A stretch of 55,301 nt of DNA from Kosakonia oryziphila (GTDB lineage: Bacteria > Pseudomonadota > Gammaproteobacteria > Enterobacterales > Enterobacteriaceae). Where the stretch lies: contig NZ_FMBC01000034.1 of NCBI RefSeq assembly GCF_900094795.1, forward strand, positions 1 to 55,301, written 5' to 3'. This document shows, piece after piece, positions 49,779 through 55,301 of this stretch; within the stretch, counting starts at the first letter, position 1; each line of letters begins with the position of its first letter. The notes beneath the pieces are model-generated. The model was not told the DNA's origin. It saw only the letters and a program-made list of their open reading frames with translations, and did not search any database. The position numbers and the translations under genes were made by a program.

Positions 49779-50258
49779 ATGACAGAGATACAGCGGCTGC
49801 TCAGCGAAACGATCGAAGAGATCAACCAGCGCGAGAAACGGGATAACCGCCCGCGCTTCAGCATCAGTTTTATTCGCAACCACCCAGGCCTGTTTGTCGG
49901 CATGTATCTGGCCTGGCTTGCCACGCTGGCGGTGATGCTTCAGTCTGAAACCCTCTCCGGCTCCGTCTGGCTATTGATCGTACTCTTCGTGGTTCTGAAC
50001 GGTTTCTTCTTTTTTGACGTTTATCCACGCTACCATTACGAAGATATCGATGTGCTCGATTTCCGGGTCTGCTATAACGGCGAGTGGTACAACACACGAT
50101 TTGTTCCATCAGGTTTGATTAACGCGATCCTGCAATCCCCGCAGGTTGAGGAAGAGAGCAAGTCCCGGTTGGAAAAAATGGTAGCGCGTAAGGGCGATCT
50201 CTCATTTTACGACGTCTTCACCCTCACCCGCCCCGAGACTGCTCAATCAGCCGGTTAA
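49779..50258 (+). CDS. ylaC: YlaC, inner-membrane protein
   Basis: A 159-residue protein (156 in E. coli) starting [23 protein letters not shown]. Two hydrophobic segments (about residues 38-55 and 60-80: [18 protein letters not shown] and [18 protein letters not shown]) anchor it in the membrane, followed by a cytoplasmic domain with [16 protein letters not shown]. Function is unknown. The last 35 bp overlap the tail of the MocR pseudogene on the other strand. Confidence 0.94.
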   Translation: MTEIQRLLSETIEEINQREKRDNRPRFSISFIRNHPGLFVGMYLAWLATLAVMLQSETLSGSVWLLIVLFVVLNGFFFFDVYPRYHYEDIDVLDFRVCYNGEWYNTRFVPSGLINAILQSPQVEEESKSRLEKMVARKGDLSFYDVFTLTRPETAQSAG

Positions 50259-50618
50259 GCGTACGTACCGCCGCCATAAACTGGCTGGCAGACGTGTTGC
50301 CATAACCCAGAACCAACCCGCTGGAAGCAGCACTCTTATGCAGCCAGAAACGACTTAACGCAAGTACACACAAAACATCAGCGCTTCCTGCGCGCCTTCG
50401 GTGATCACTATCTGTTCAGCGTTGCAATCAATGCCACGCGTAACCGCCATTCACCGGTGGATTCACCATAATTCAATAACAGGCTGCTTTCATCGCGCCA
50501 CACTCGTTCAGCCAGCCGTCGCCAGACAGCCAACGGGAAGTAATTTGCCGCCGGCATGCCCGGCGTCAACGCCAACGCTGGCGAATGACGTAAAACCCCT
50601 CCTGGCAGCCGCGCCCTT
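50224..50618 (-). pseudogene. Remnant of a MocR/PdxR-type (GntR-aminotransferase) regulator
   Basis: Three pieces of a MocR-family aminotransferase domain lie in order on the minus strand but in different frames. They are SPALALTPGMPAANYFPLAVW...LLNYGESTGEWRLRVAL (about 50590-50410), then GIDCNAEQIVITEGAQEALMF (about 50445-50370, ending in a stop), then the C-terminal tail HKSAASSGLVLGYGNTSAS...LIEQSRGG and stop (about 50340-50224). The GntR DNA-binding domain and the pyridoxal-lysine core of the aminotransferase are missing. The gene has lost its start and its centre and cannot work. It is divergent from the GNAT remnant. Confidence 0.75.
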
Positions 50619-50845
50619 TCCCTCTCGAAGGCTGTTATTATCGTCTTGAACCGCTGGACACTGAGCACACCAGCGCGCTGTTTCAGGCGCATCAACAAGC
50701 AGGTGATAACCGGAGCTGGACGTGGTTACTGCGGGAGCCGGAAAAAGATGAAGCGGCGTTTCGCGCACTGCAACGCTGGCTTGCCGCCGATAACTTCACG
50801 GCCGATGGCAAGCAGCGCTGCTCCCTGGCATCACTTCGCGCTTAA
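50615..50845 (+). pseudogene. Remnant of a GNAT-family acetyltransferase
   Basis: An open frame begins PFPLEGCYYRLEPLDTEHTSALF, typical of RimJ/RimL-like GNAT enzymes, and runs through WTWLLREPEKDEAAFRALQRW to [18 protein letters not shown] and stop. The first part matches the N-terminal arm and the last part looks like a C-terminal end; the acetyl-CoA-binding core (R/QxxGxG/A) is absent. No start codon or ribosome-binding site precedes it. It appears to be an internally deleted gene that once lay divergent to the MocR gene, a common pairing. It ends over the rpmJ2 stop. Confidence 0.65.
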
Positions 50846-50982
50846 CGCTTTTTCTTTTTGCCCTGCACCGCTTTGAAACGCGGATTGGATTTACAGATCA
50901 CATATAAACGCCCCTTGCGCCGAACAACCTGGCAGTCAGGGTGGCGTTGTTTCGCATTGCGCAATGAATTCAGCACCTGCAT
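50842..50982 (-). CDS. rpmJ2: Ribosomal protein L36 type B (zinc-free paralogue)
   Basis: A 46-residue basic protein ([20 protein letters not shown]...[12 protein letters not shown]), the same length as E. coli YkgO. Zinc-binding L36 has a CxxC...C...H ribbon; this form keeps isolated cysteines only and lacks the ribbon, the mark of the C-minus type that replaces L36 under zinc limitation. It lies three bases downstream of rpmE2 and shares its Zur-controlled promoter. Confidence 0.95.
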   Translation of the reverse strand: MQVLNSLRNAKQRHPDCQVVRRKGRLYVICKSNPRFKAVQGKKKKR

Positions 50983-50985
50983 CAC

Positions 50986-51246
50986 TTACTCCTTTTTATC
51001 GCTAAAAAAGCGACCATAACGTTGCTGGAAACGTGCTGCGCTGCCTTCGTTAGCAATCACTTTTTGTTTGCCGGTGTAATAAGGATGCGACGCCGACGAA
51101 ACGTCGATGGTGATGTACGGATAGGTCACGCCTTCCAGTTCGATTTCGCGTTCCGTTTTAATGGTTGAACCCACTTTAAAGTATTCGTTGGCACTGGTGT
51201 CGTGGAAGACCACGGTACGATAGTGAGGATGGATATCAGCTTTCAT
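50986..51246 (-). CDS. rpmE2: Ribosomal protein L31 type B (zinc-free paralogue)
   Basis: An 86-residue protein starting [23 protein letters not shown]. It lacks the CxxC zinc motif of ordinary L31, so it is the YkgM/RpmE2 type. Under zinc starvation it replaces the zinc-holding L31 on ribosomes and frees zinc. A Zur-like palindrome lies 15-35 bp upstream. It forms an operon with rpmJ2 and is divergent from the oxygenase operon. Confidence 0.96.
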   Translation of the reverse strand: MKADIHPHYRTVVFHDTSANEYFKVGSTIKTEREIELEGVTYPYITIDVSSASHPYYTGKQKVIANEGSAARFQQRYGRFFSDKKE

Positions 51247-51260
51247 AATTCACTCATTTG

Positions 51261-51281
51261 TTTTGTTATAACATAACAAAA
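51261..51281 (-). promoter_or_regulatory. Zur-like operator upstream of rpmE2-rpmJ2
   Basis: TTTTGTTAT and ATAACAAAA are perfect 9-bp arms around AAC. The core TGTTATAACATAACA is close to the enterobacterial Zur box (TGTTATANTATAACA). With zinc, Zur would repress the two ribosomal protein paralogues. Confidence 0.8.
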
Positions 51282-51440
51282 GTCTAGCGAAGTTATTTCT
51301 CCATTTCAAGCGATCCGCGTTATGCGTTTTTCGCAAAAGCACATGATCCTGTGCGGACATAAATTAGAAAAGAACGTTATTGGTCGAATTGATGCCCCTA
51401 AGGCAAGCTGTCATCACACCTGACGAAGAGGAAAAAGAAA

Positions 51441-51566
51441 ATGCGCTGTTGTTGCCCCCGAACCCTGAACCTGACCAGAACACGATTATTGACTGCCTTC
51501 GGAGAACACAATGGACGCAACGACGTTACCGATCCTCGATCTTGCCCGCTACACGCACGGCGCTGA
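51441..51566 (+). CDS. Polycysteine upstream ORF (putative leader peptide)
   Basis: A 41-codon frame with ATG at 51441 and GAGG nine bases upstream begins MRCCCPRTLNLTRTRL: codons 3-5 (51447-51455) are TGT TGT TGC. It crosses the oxygenase start (51511) in the +1 frame and stops 56 bases inside it (51566). CCGAA (51458-51462) could pair with TTCGG (51498-51502), which includes part of the oxygenase ribosome-binding site. Ribosomes stalling at the cysteine codons for lack of Cys-tRNA would cover CCGAA and leave the oxygenase start free; ribosomes reading on would run over it. Frame, codons and ribosome-binding site are seen; the regulatory role is inference from polycysteine leaders known in actinobacteria. 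Confidence 0.55.
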   Translation: MRCCCPRTLNLTRTRLLTAFGEHNGRNDVTDPRSCPLHARR

Positions 51567-52539
51567 CCGCGAACACTTTCTTGCCGATCTGCGCCACGCT
51601 GCGCGCGATATCGGTTTTTTCTACCTGATTAACCACGGCGTCGACGATGCACTGCAACGCGCCGTTCAGCAAGAATCACGACGTTTTTTCGCCCTCACTG
51701 ATGAACAAAAACAGCAAGTGGCGATGATCCACTCTCCCCATTTTCGCGGCTATAACCGCGTCGCTTCAGAGATAACCCGCGGACAGCCGGACTGGCGTGA
51801 GCAGTTCGATATTGGTGCGGAACGCCCGGCGCTGCTGCTCAGCGACAACGATCCCGGCTGGCGACGTTTACAAGGCCCGAATCTTTGGCCGCAAGCCTTG
51901 CCAACGCTGAAGCCCGCCCTACTCGCCTGGCAAAAAGCGATGACCGATATGGCCATCACACTGCTGAGGGCGTTTGCCGAAGCACTGCAACTACCTGCGG
52001 ACGCCTTTGACGCGCTTTATGGCGATAAACCGAACGAGCATATCAAGCTGATCCGCTACCCAGGCCAGCACTCGACCCAAAGCGCACAAGGTGTAGGCGC
52101 GCATAAAGATTCCGGCTTTCTCAGTTTTCTACTCCAGGATGAGCAAAAAGGGCTACAGGTAGAAGTCGAACCAGGCCACTGGATCGATGCCGCACCGCTG
52201 GCAGGCAGTTTTGTTGTCAATATTGGCGAACTGCTGGAACTGGCCACCAACGGCTATCTGCGCGCTACCGTTCACCGCGTGGTTTCGCCCCCTGCGGAAC
52301 AGCAGCGTTTGTCGATTGCTTTCTTCCTCGGCGCCCAGCTTGATGCGGTAGTGCCGTTGTACACCCTGCCGCCGAAGCTGGCACAAGGGGCGCGCGGGCC
52401 GGAGAGCGATCCGCACAACCCACTGCTGCGTGACGTCGGCTGGAACTATCTGAAAGGCCGCCTGCGCTCCCATCCGGATGTGGCGGAACGTTATTACCGC
52501 GATGTGCTGCGCGAACGCACTGAACAATTGATCGTCTGA
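51511..52539 (+). CDS. 2-oxoglutarate/Fe(II)-dependent oxygenase, isopenicillin N synthase-like
   Basis: A 342-residue non-haem iron oxygenase of the isopenicillin N synthase/plant 2OG dioxygenase superfamily. The N-terminal DIOX_N-type region is LPILDLARYTHG...DIGFFYLINHGVDDAL. The iron ligands are His198 and Asp200 (GAHKDSG) and His255 (ATVHRVVSP); Arg266 and Ser268 (QRLSIAFF) should bind 2-oxoglutarate. GGAG at 51501-51504 supports the ATG. It heads an operon with an NlpA/MetQ-type transporter (26-bp gap, then overlapping genes). The setting parallels TauD with TauABC, so oxidation of an imported amino-acid-like or sulfur compound is plausible, but the substrate is unknown. Confidence 0.88.
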   Translation: MDATTLPILDLARYTHGADREHFLADLRHAARDIGFFYLINHGVDDALQRAVQQESRRFFALTDEQKQQVAMIHSPHFRGYNRVASEITRGQPDWREQFDIGAERPALLLSDNDPGWRRLQGPNLWPQALPTLKPALLAWQKAMTDMAITLLRAFAEALQLPADAFDALYGDKPNEHIKLIRYPGQHSTQSAQGVGAHKDSGFLSFLLQDEQKGLQVEVEPGHWIDAAPLAGSFVVNIGELLELATNGYLRATVHRVVSPPAEQQRLSIAFFLGAQLDAVVPLYTLPPKLAQGARGPESDPHNPLLRDVGWNYLKGRLRSHPDVAERYYRDVLRERTEQLIV

Positions 52540-52564
52540 CCATAACAACACAGGAACACACATC

Positions 52565-53371
52565 ATGAAACATGCCGCTTTTACTCTGGCAGGGGTAGCA
52601 CTGTCTCTTTCTCTGGTATGGACTTCCGCGCAGGCAGAAGCACTGCGAGTCGCTGCCGACCCGGTGCCGCACGCGGAGATCCTCAATTACATCAAAAAGA
52701 TCGATCCAAAACTGGATCTGAAAGTAGTTGAATTAACCAACGGTGCCAATGCTAACGAGCTGCTGGCGAACGGCGATGTCGATGCCAACTACTTCCAGCA
52801 TGTGCCTTACTTGAAGGATCAGGAAAAGGCGCTGGGTAAAACTTTTGCCGTCGCCGCGACGGTACACATTGAACCGCTCGGCATCTATTCACATAAATAC
52901 AAGGATTTCAAATCGCTGCCGAATAACGCCAAAGTGGCCGTACCGAACAACGCCACTAACCTGAGCCGGGCCCTGTTCTTGCTGCAAGCTCAGGGATTGA
53001 TCAAGCTCGACAGCAAGTTCACCGATCCGGCCACCACGCTGGCGACACCGAAAGACATCGTGCAAAACCCGAAACATTTGCAGATCCTTGAGATAGAATC
53101 GCCGCAAATCCCGCGCTCGCTGGATGATGTCGATCTGGCAGTGATCAACGGCAACTACGCGCTAGAAGCAGGGTTGAGCCCGGCGAAAGATGCGCTCGGT
53201 CTGGAGAGTGCAAAGCACAACCCCTATGCCAATATTCTGGTCACCAATCCGCAATTGGCCAACGATCCGCGCATCAAAGAACTGGCCAAAGATCTGACAT
53301 CACCGCAGGTCGCGGAGTTTATCCGCAAACAATATAACGGTTCGGTGATCCCGGTTGCGCCGCAGTCATGA
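52565..53371 (+). CDS. MetQ/NlpA-family substrate-binding protein (non-lipidated)
   Basis: A 268-residue periplasmic binding protein for methionine-like ligands. A classical signal peptide ends after Ala24 ([10 protein letters not shown]); unlike MetQ there is no lipobox cysteine, so it should be soluble. The family features [44 protein letters not shown] and [21 protein letters not shown] are clear, as is [13 protein letters not shown] near the ligand site. The stop overlaps the following ATPase start by four bases. Ligands in this family include L- and D-methionine, derivatives and other small amino acids; specificity here is not known. Confidence 0.9.
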   Translation: MKHAAFTLAGVALSLSLVWTSAQAEALRVAADPVPHAEILNYIKKIDPKLDLKVVELTNGANANELLANGDVDANYFQHVPYLKDQEKALGKTFAVAATVHIEPLGIYSHKYKDFKSLPNNAKVAVPNNATNLSRALFLLQAQGLIKLDSKFTDPATTLATPKDIVQNPKHLQILEIESPQIPRSLDDVDLAVINGNYALEAGLSPAKDALGLESAKHNPYANILVTNPQLANDPRIKELAKDLTSPQVAEFIRKQYNGSVIPVAPQS

Positions 53372-54159
53372 TTGAGATTGAAGGGCTGAGTAAAACCTAC
53401 GCCGGAGCGGGCCGACCGGCGTTAAAAGAGGTGTCGCTGAACGTACCGAAAGGTGCGATTTACGGCATCCTCGGGCGCAGCGGCGCAGGGAAAAGTACGC
53501 TGATCCGCTGTCTTAATCTGCTGGAGCGGCCCACTGCGGGCCGCATTATCATTAACGGTAATGACATCACCCAACTGGATAAGGCCGGGCTTCGCGAGCA
53601 CCGTCTGCGCACCGGAATGATTTTTCAGCACTTCAATTTACTGCATGCGCGTACCGTCGCCGATAATGTCGCCGTGCCGCTGGAAATCGCCGGAGTTGCG
53701 AAAGATCAGCGTCAGGCGCGTGTGGAAGAACTGCTGTGGCTGGTGGGATTAAGCGAAAAAGCGCACGCCTTTCCGTCACAGCTTTCAGGTGGACAAAAGC
53801 AGCGTGTCGGCATTGCCAGAGCGCTGGCGGCACATCCTGATGTGCTGCTGTGCGACGAAGCCACCAGCGCGCTGGATCCAGAAACTACGGCATCAGTGCT
53901 GGAGTTACTGGCGGACATCAACCAAAAACTGCAACTCACTATTGTGTTGATCACCCATGAACTGGAAGTGGTCAAAACGCTGTGTGATCACGCGGCGCTG
54001 CTGGAAAATGGCGAAGTCATCGAGAGCGGAAAAATCGCTGATTTGCTGGTCGCTCCGTGGTCACGGCTGCGCCAGGCGCTGTTGCACGATCCGCAGGCAG
54101 AGCAGGCATTTCTTGCTCGTCATGGTTTTACCGGGAGGCCGTTATGTGGGGTCGCATGA
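53368..54159 (+). CDS. MetN-like ABC transporter ATPase, short form
   Basis: A 263-residue ATPase of the methionine uptake family: Walker [10 protein letters not shown] (residues 36-44), Q-loop MIFQHFNLL, signature [15 protein letters not shown], Walker [16 protein letters not shown]. coli MetN has 343 residues; the missing part is the C-terminal NIL (ACT-like) domain that lets cytoplasmic methionine shut the pump. This protein ends soon after the ATPase ([15 protein letters not shown]), so it should not show that feedback. It overlaps its neighbours on both sides (4 and 16 bp). Confidence 0.92.
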   Translation: MIEIEGLSKTYAGAGRPALKEVSLNVPKGAIYGILGRSGAGKSTLIRCLNLLERPTAGRIIINGNDITQLDKAGLREHRLRTGMIFQHFNLLHARTVADNVAVPLEIAGVAKDQRQARVEELLWLVGLSEKAHAFPSQLSGGQKQRVGIARALAAHPDVLLCDEATSALDPETTASVLELLADINQKLQLTIVLITHELEVVKTLCDHAALLENGEVIESGKIADLLVAPWSRLRQALLHDPQAEQAFLARHGFTGRPLCGVA

Positions 54160-54815
54160 GCTGGGAGGATCTCTGGCCACTGCTGTTAAACGGCTCACTG
54201 GAGACCATTTATATGGTCGGTCTGTCGGCACTCTTTACCGTACTGATTGGTCTACCGTTGGGCGTGCTGCTGTTTATTTCCCGCAACAATGGCTTAGCGC
54301 CGATGCCAAAGCTGAATGCGCTACTCGGTACGATTATCAATATTGGCCGCTCGCTGCCATTTATTGTGCTATTGATTGCACTGATCCCATTTACCCGTTT
54401 ACTGATAGGAACCACGCTGGGTAGTACCGCCGCCGTCGTGCCGGTGACCATTGGCGCATTTCCCTTCTTCGCGCGCCTGACAGAAACCGCGCTGGACGAA
54501 GTAGATTACGGGCGCATTGAAGCCATTTTATCTATGGGCGGTAACCTCTGGCATGTGATTGCGAAAGCGCTGTTGCCAGAAGCGCTTCCCATGCTGCTGG
54601 CCGGGATCACCTTAACGGTGGTGATGCTGATTGGCTTCTCATCGATGGCGGGCGTAATTGGCGGCGGCGGGCTGGGCGATTTAGCCATTCGTTACGGCTA
54701 CCAACGCTTTAACAACCAGGTCATGTTCGGCACCGTGATTATCCTGGTGGTGATGGTACAGGGCGTGCAGATGGTGGGAGATCGCCTGGTTCGCAGACTG
54801 GCGCACCGCCGATAA
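54144..54815 (+). CDS. MetI-like ABC transporter permease
   Basis: A 223-residue inner-membrane permease with about five hydrophobic segments (for example [25 protein letters not shown]). The ABC permease loop reads [36 protein letters not shown], as in MetI (217 residues). ATG at 54144 has GGGAGG seven bases upstream and overlaps the end of the ATPase gene by 16 bp. It completes a MetQ-MetN-MetI set behind the oxygenase. The next bases carry a decayed EAL fragment and IS4, so no further operon gene is visible. Confidence 0.92.
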   Translation: MWGRMSWEDLWPLLLNGSLETIYMVGLSALFTVLIGLPLGVLLFISRNNGLAPMPKLNALLGTIINIGRSLPFIVLLIALIPFTRLLIGTTLGSTAAVVPVTIGAFPFFARLTETALDEVDYGRIEAILSMGGNLWHVIAKALLPEALPMLLAGITLTVVMLIGFSSMAGVIGGGGLGDLAIRYGYQRFNNQVMFGTVIILVVMVQGVQMVGDRLVRRLAHRR

Positions 54816-54816
54816 T

Positions 54817-54983
54817 CTGTTTCGCTGTTTCTTTGCCCATAAAACTGTGACGCCGCACATTATCAAGATGGCAAAAGCCTTAACACTGGCGATGTTTACC
54901 AAAGGTATCGAAACCGAAACTCATAACAGTGTGGCGTGTAATACGGGCAAAGCTGGCTTTACAACAAAGCGCTACCGGCGGAG
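54817..54983 (+). pseudogene. C-terminal remnant of an EAL-domain c-di-GMP phosphodiesterase
   Basis: Directly after the permease, one frame reads TVTPHIIKMAKALTLAMFTKGIETETH. This matches the late EAL-domain helix and strand normally ending in VAEGVET. After a frameshift, another frame reads V-stop-YGQSWLYNKALPA, the usual closing block (YGQGWLYxKALPA). Both blocks hold substitutions, one stop and one frameshift, so this is a decayed tail. In E. coli the EAL gene pdeB (ylaB) lies beside ylaC, which makes it the best candidate for the source. IS4 begins at 54984, immediately after the last readable residue. Confidence 0.7.
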
Positions 54984-55032
54984 TAATGCCGATCAGTTAA
55001 GGATCAGTTGACCGATCCAGTGGCTGTGTAAG

Positions 55033-55067
55033 AATCCGGAAACGCTCACTCGTTTCCGGATTTTTTT
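55033..55067 (+). terminator. Hairpin/terminator just before the IS4 transposase start
   Basis: AATCCGGAAACG, loop CTCACT, CGTTTCCGGATT, then TTTTT runs straight into the ATG at 55068. The 12-bp perfect stem with T-run is a full intrinsic terminator. It would stop transcripts entering from outside, and any that pass would have their ribosome-binding region folded, keeping transposase low. Confidence 0.82.
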
Positions 55068-55301
55068 ATGTACATTGGACAGGCCCTTGATTTGGTATCC
55101 CGTTACGATTCTCTGCGTAACCCACTGACTTCTCTGGGGGATTACCTCGACCCCGAACTCATCTCTCGTTGCCTTGCCGAATCAGGTACAGTAACGCTAC
55201 GCAAGCGCCGTCTTCCCCTCGAAATGATGGTCTGGTGTATTGTTGGCATGGCGCTTGAGCGTAAAGAACCTCTTCACCAGATTGTGAATCGCCTGGACAT
55301 C
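55068..55301 (+). CDS. insG: IS4 transposase InsG, N-terminal 78 codons (partial)
   Basis: The frame starts at ATG 55068 (MYIGQALDLVSRYDSLRN...) and is open to the window edge (LEMMVWCIVGMALERKEPLHQIVNRLDI). This is the N-terminal region of the IS4 transposase (442 residues), nearly identical to E. coli InsG. The DDE residues of the catalytic core lie outside the window. No stop or frameshift is seen in the visible part. Confidence 0.95.
   Translation, partial: MYIGQALDLVSRYDSLRNPLTSLGDYLDPELISRCLAESGTVTLRKRRLPLEMMVWCIVGMALERKEPLHQIVNRLDI

Larger units (their letters stand above)
54984..55301 (+). mobile_element. IS4, left end (cut by window edge)
   Basis: TAATGCCGATCAGTTAAG at 54984-55001 is the 18-bp left terminal repeat of IS4. 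It is followed by the leader, a hairpin and the start of the transposase gene. IS4 makes target duplications of about 11-14 bp; the left flank is CTACCGGCGGAG, but the right end is outside the window. Confidence 0.93.

Noticed and set aside
51380..51628. An 82-codon plus-strand frame with a TTG start ahead of the oxygenase
   Set aside because: It overlaps both the leader ORF and the oxygenase gene, lacks a good ribosome-binding site and resembles no protein family. The polycysteine frame and the oxygenase frame explain the region better.

Overview
The window is enterobacterial chromosome, close to Escherichia, Citrobacter and Salmonella. Gene order from folD to ylaC follows the Escherichia coli folD-to-ylaC segment in inverted orientation, and most proteins have the same length as their E. 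coli counterparts. REP palindromes, a CueR-type copA promoter, a PurR box, an AcrR palindrome and an IS4 copy fit that placement. I cannot fix the species from sequence alone.

Layout. Positions 1-957: the end of an IS256-family insertion sequence, a tRNA-Arg(UCU) gene of argU type, and about 750 bp with no recognisable gene. Positions 958-11692: folD-ybcJ, a glucose-family PTS permease with its own LacI-type regulator, ybcI, cysS, ppiB-lpxH, purEK and selU. Positions 12018-23884: ybbP-ybbA with divergent tesA, then ybbO, cnoX, qmcA-ybbJ, and a copper block (cueR, a TM2 protein, copA), ybaP and ybaK. Positions 24169-32252: ushA, fsr, ybaL, gsk, hemH, adk. Positions 32428-42644: htpG, the dnaX-ybaB-recR operon, apt, a broken ybaN, priC-ybaM and mscK. 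Positions 42773-50258: acrR, acrAB, tomB-hha, maa, ylaC. Positions 50224-55301 are accessory: two deletion-scarred pseudogenes, the zinc-free ribosomal protein paralogues rpmJ2 and rpmE2 behind a Zur-like palindrome, a four-gene operon (2-oxoglutarate/Fe(II) oxygenase plus a MetQ/MetN/MetI-family ABC transporter), an EAL-domain remnant, and the left end of IS4.

The core is mostly housekeeping: one-carbon and purine synthesis, cysteinyl-tRNA charging and Cys-tRNA(Pro) editing, DNA replication and repair, chaperones, copper and drug efflux. Several segments usual in E. coli K-12 are absent: sfm-fimZ, the allantoin cluster and rhsD, fetAB, glsA-ybaT, aes and probably the ChiX sRNA. A roughly 270-bp MITE-like repeat occurs once intact (23889-24160) and once truncated inside ybaN.

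The most interesting signal is at the right end. A short upstream ORF with three consecutive cysteine codons (MRCCCPRTL...) has its own ribosome-binding site and runs across the start of the oxygenase gene in another frame. Together with the oxygenase and MetQNI-like transporter it looks like a cysteine-sensing leader for an organosulfur-scavenging operon. Two programmed -1 frameshift signals (dnaX and copA) are also preserved.
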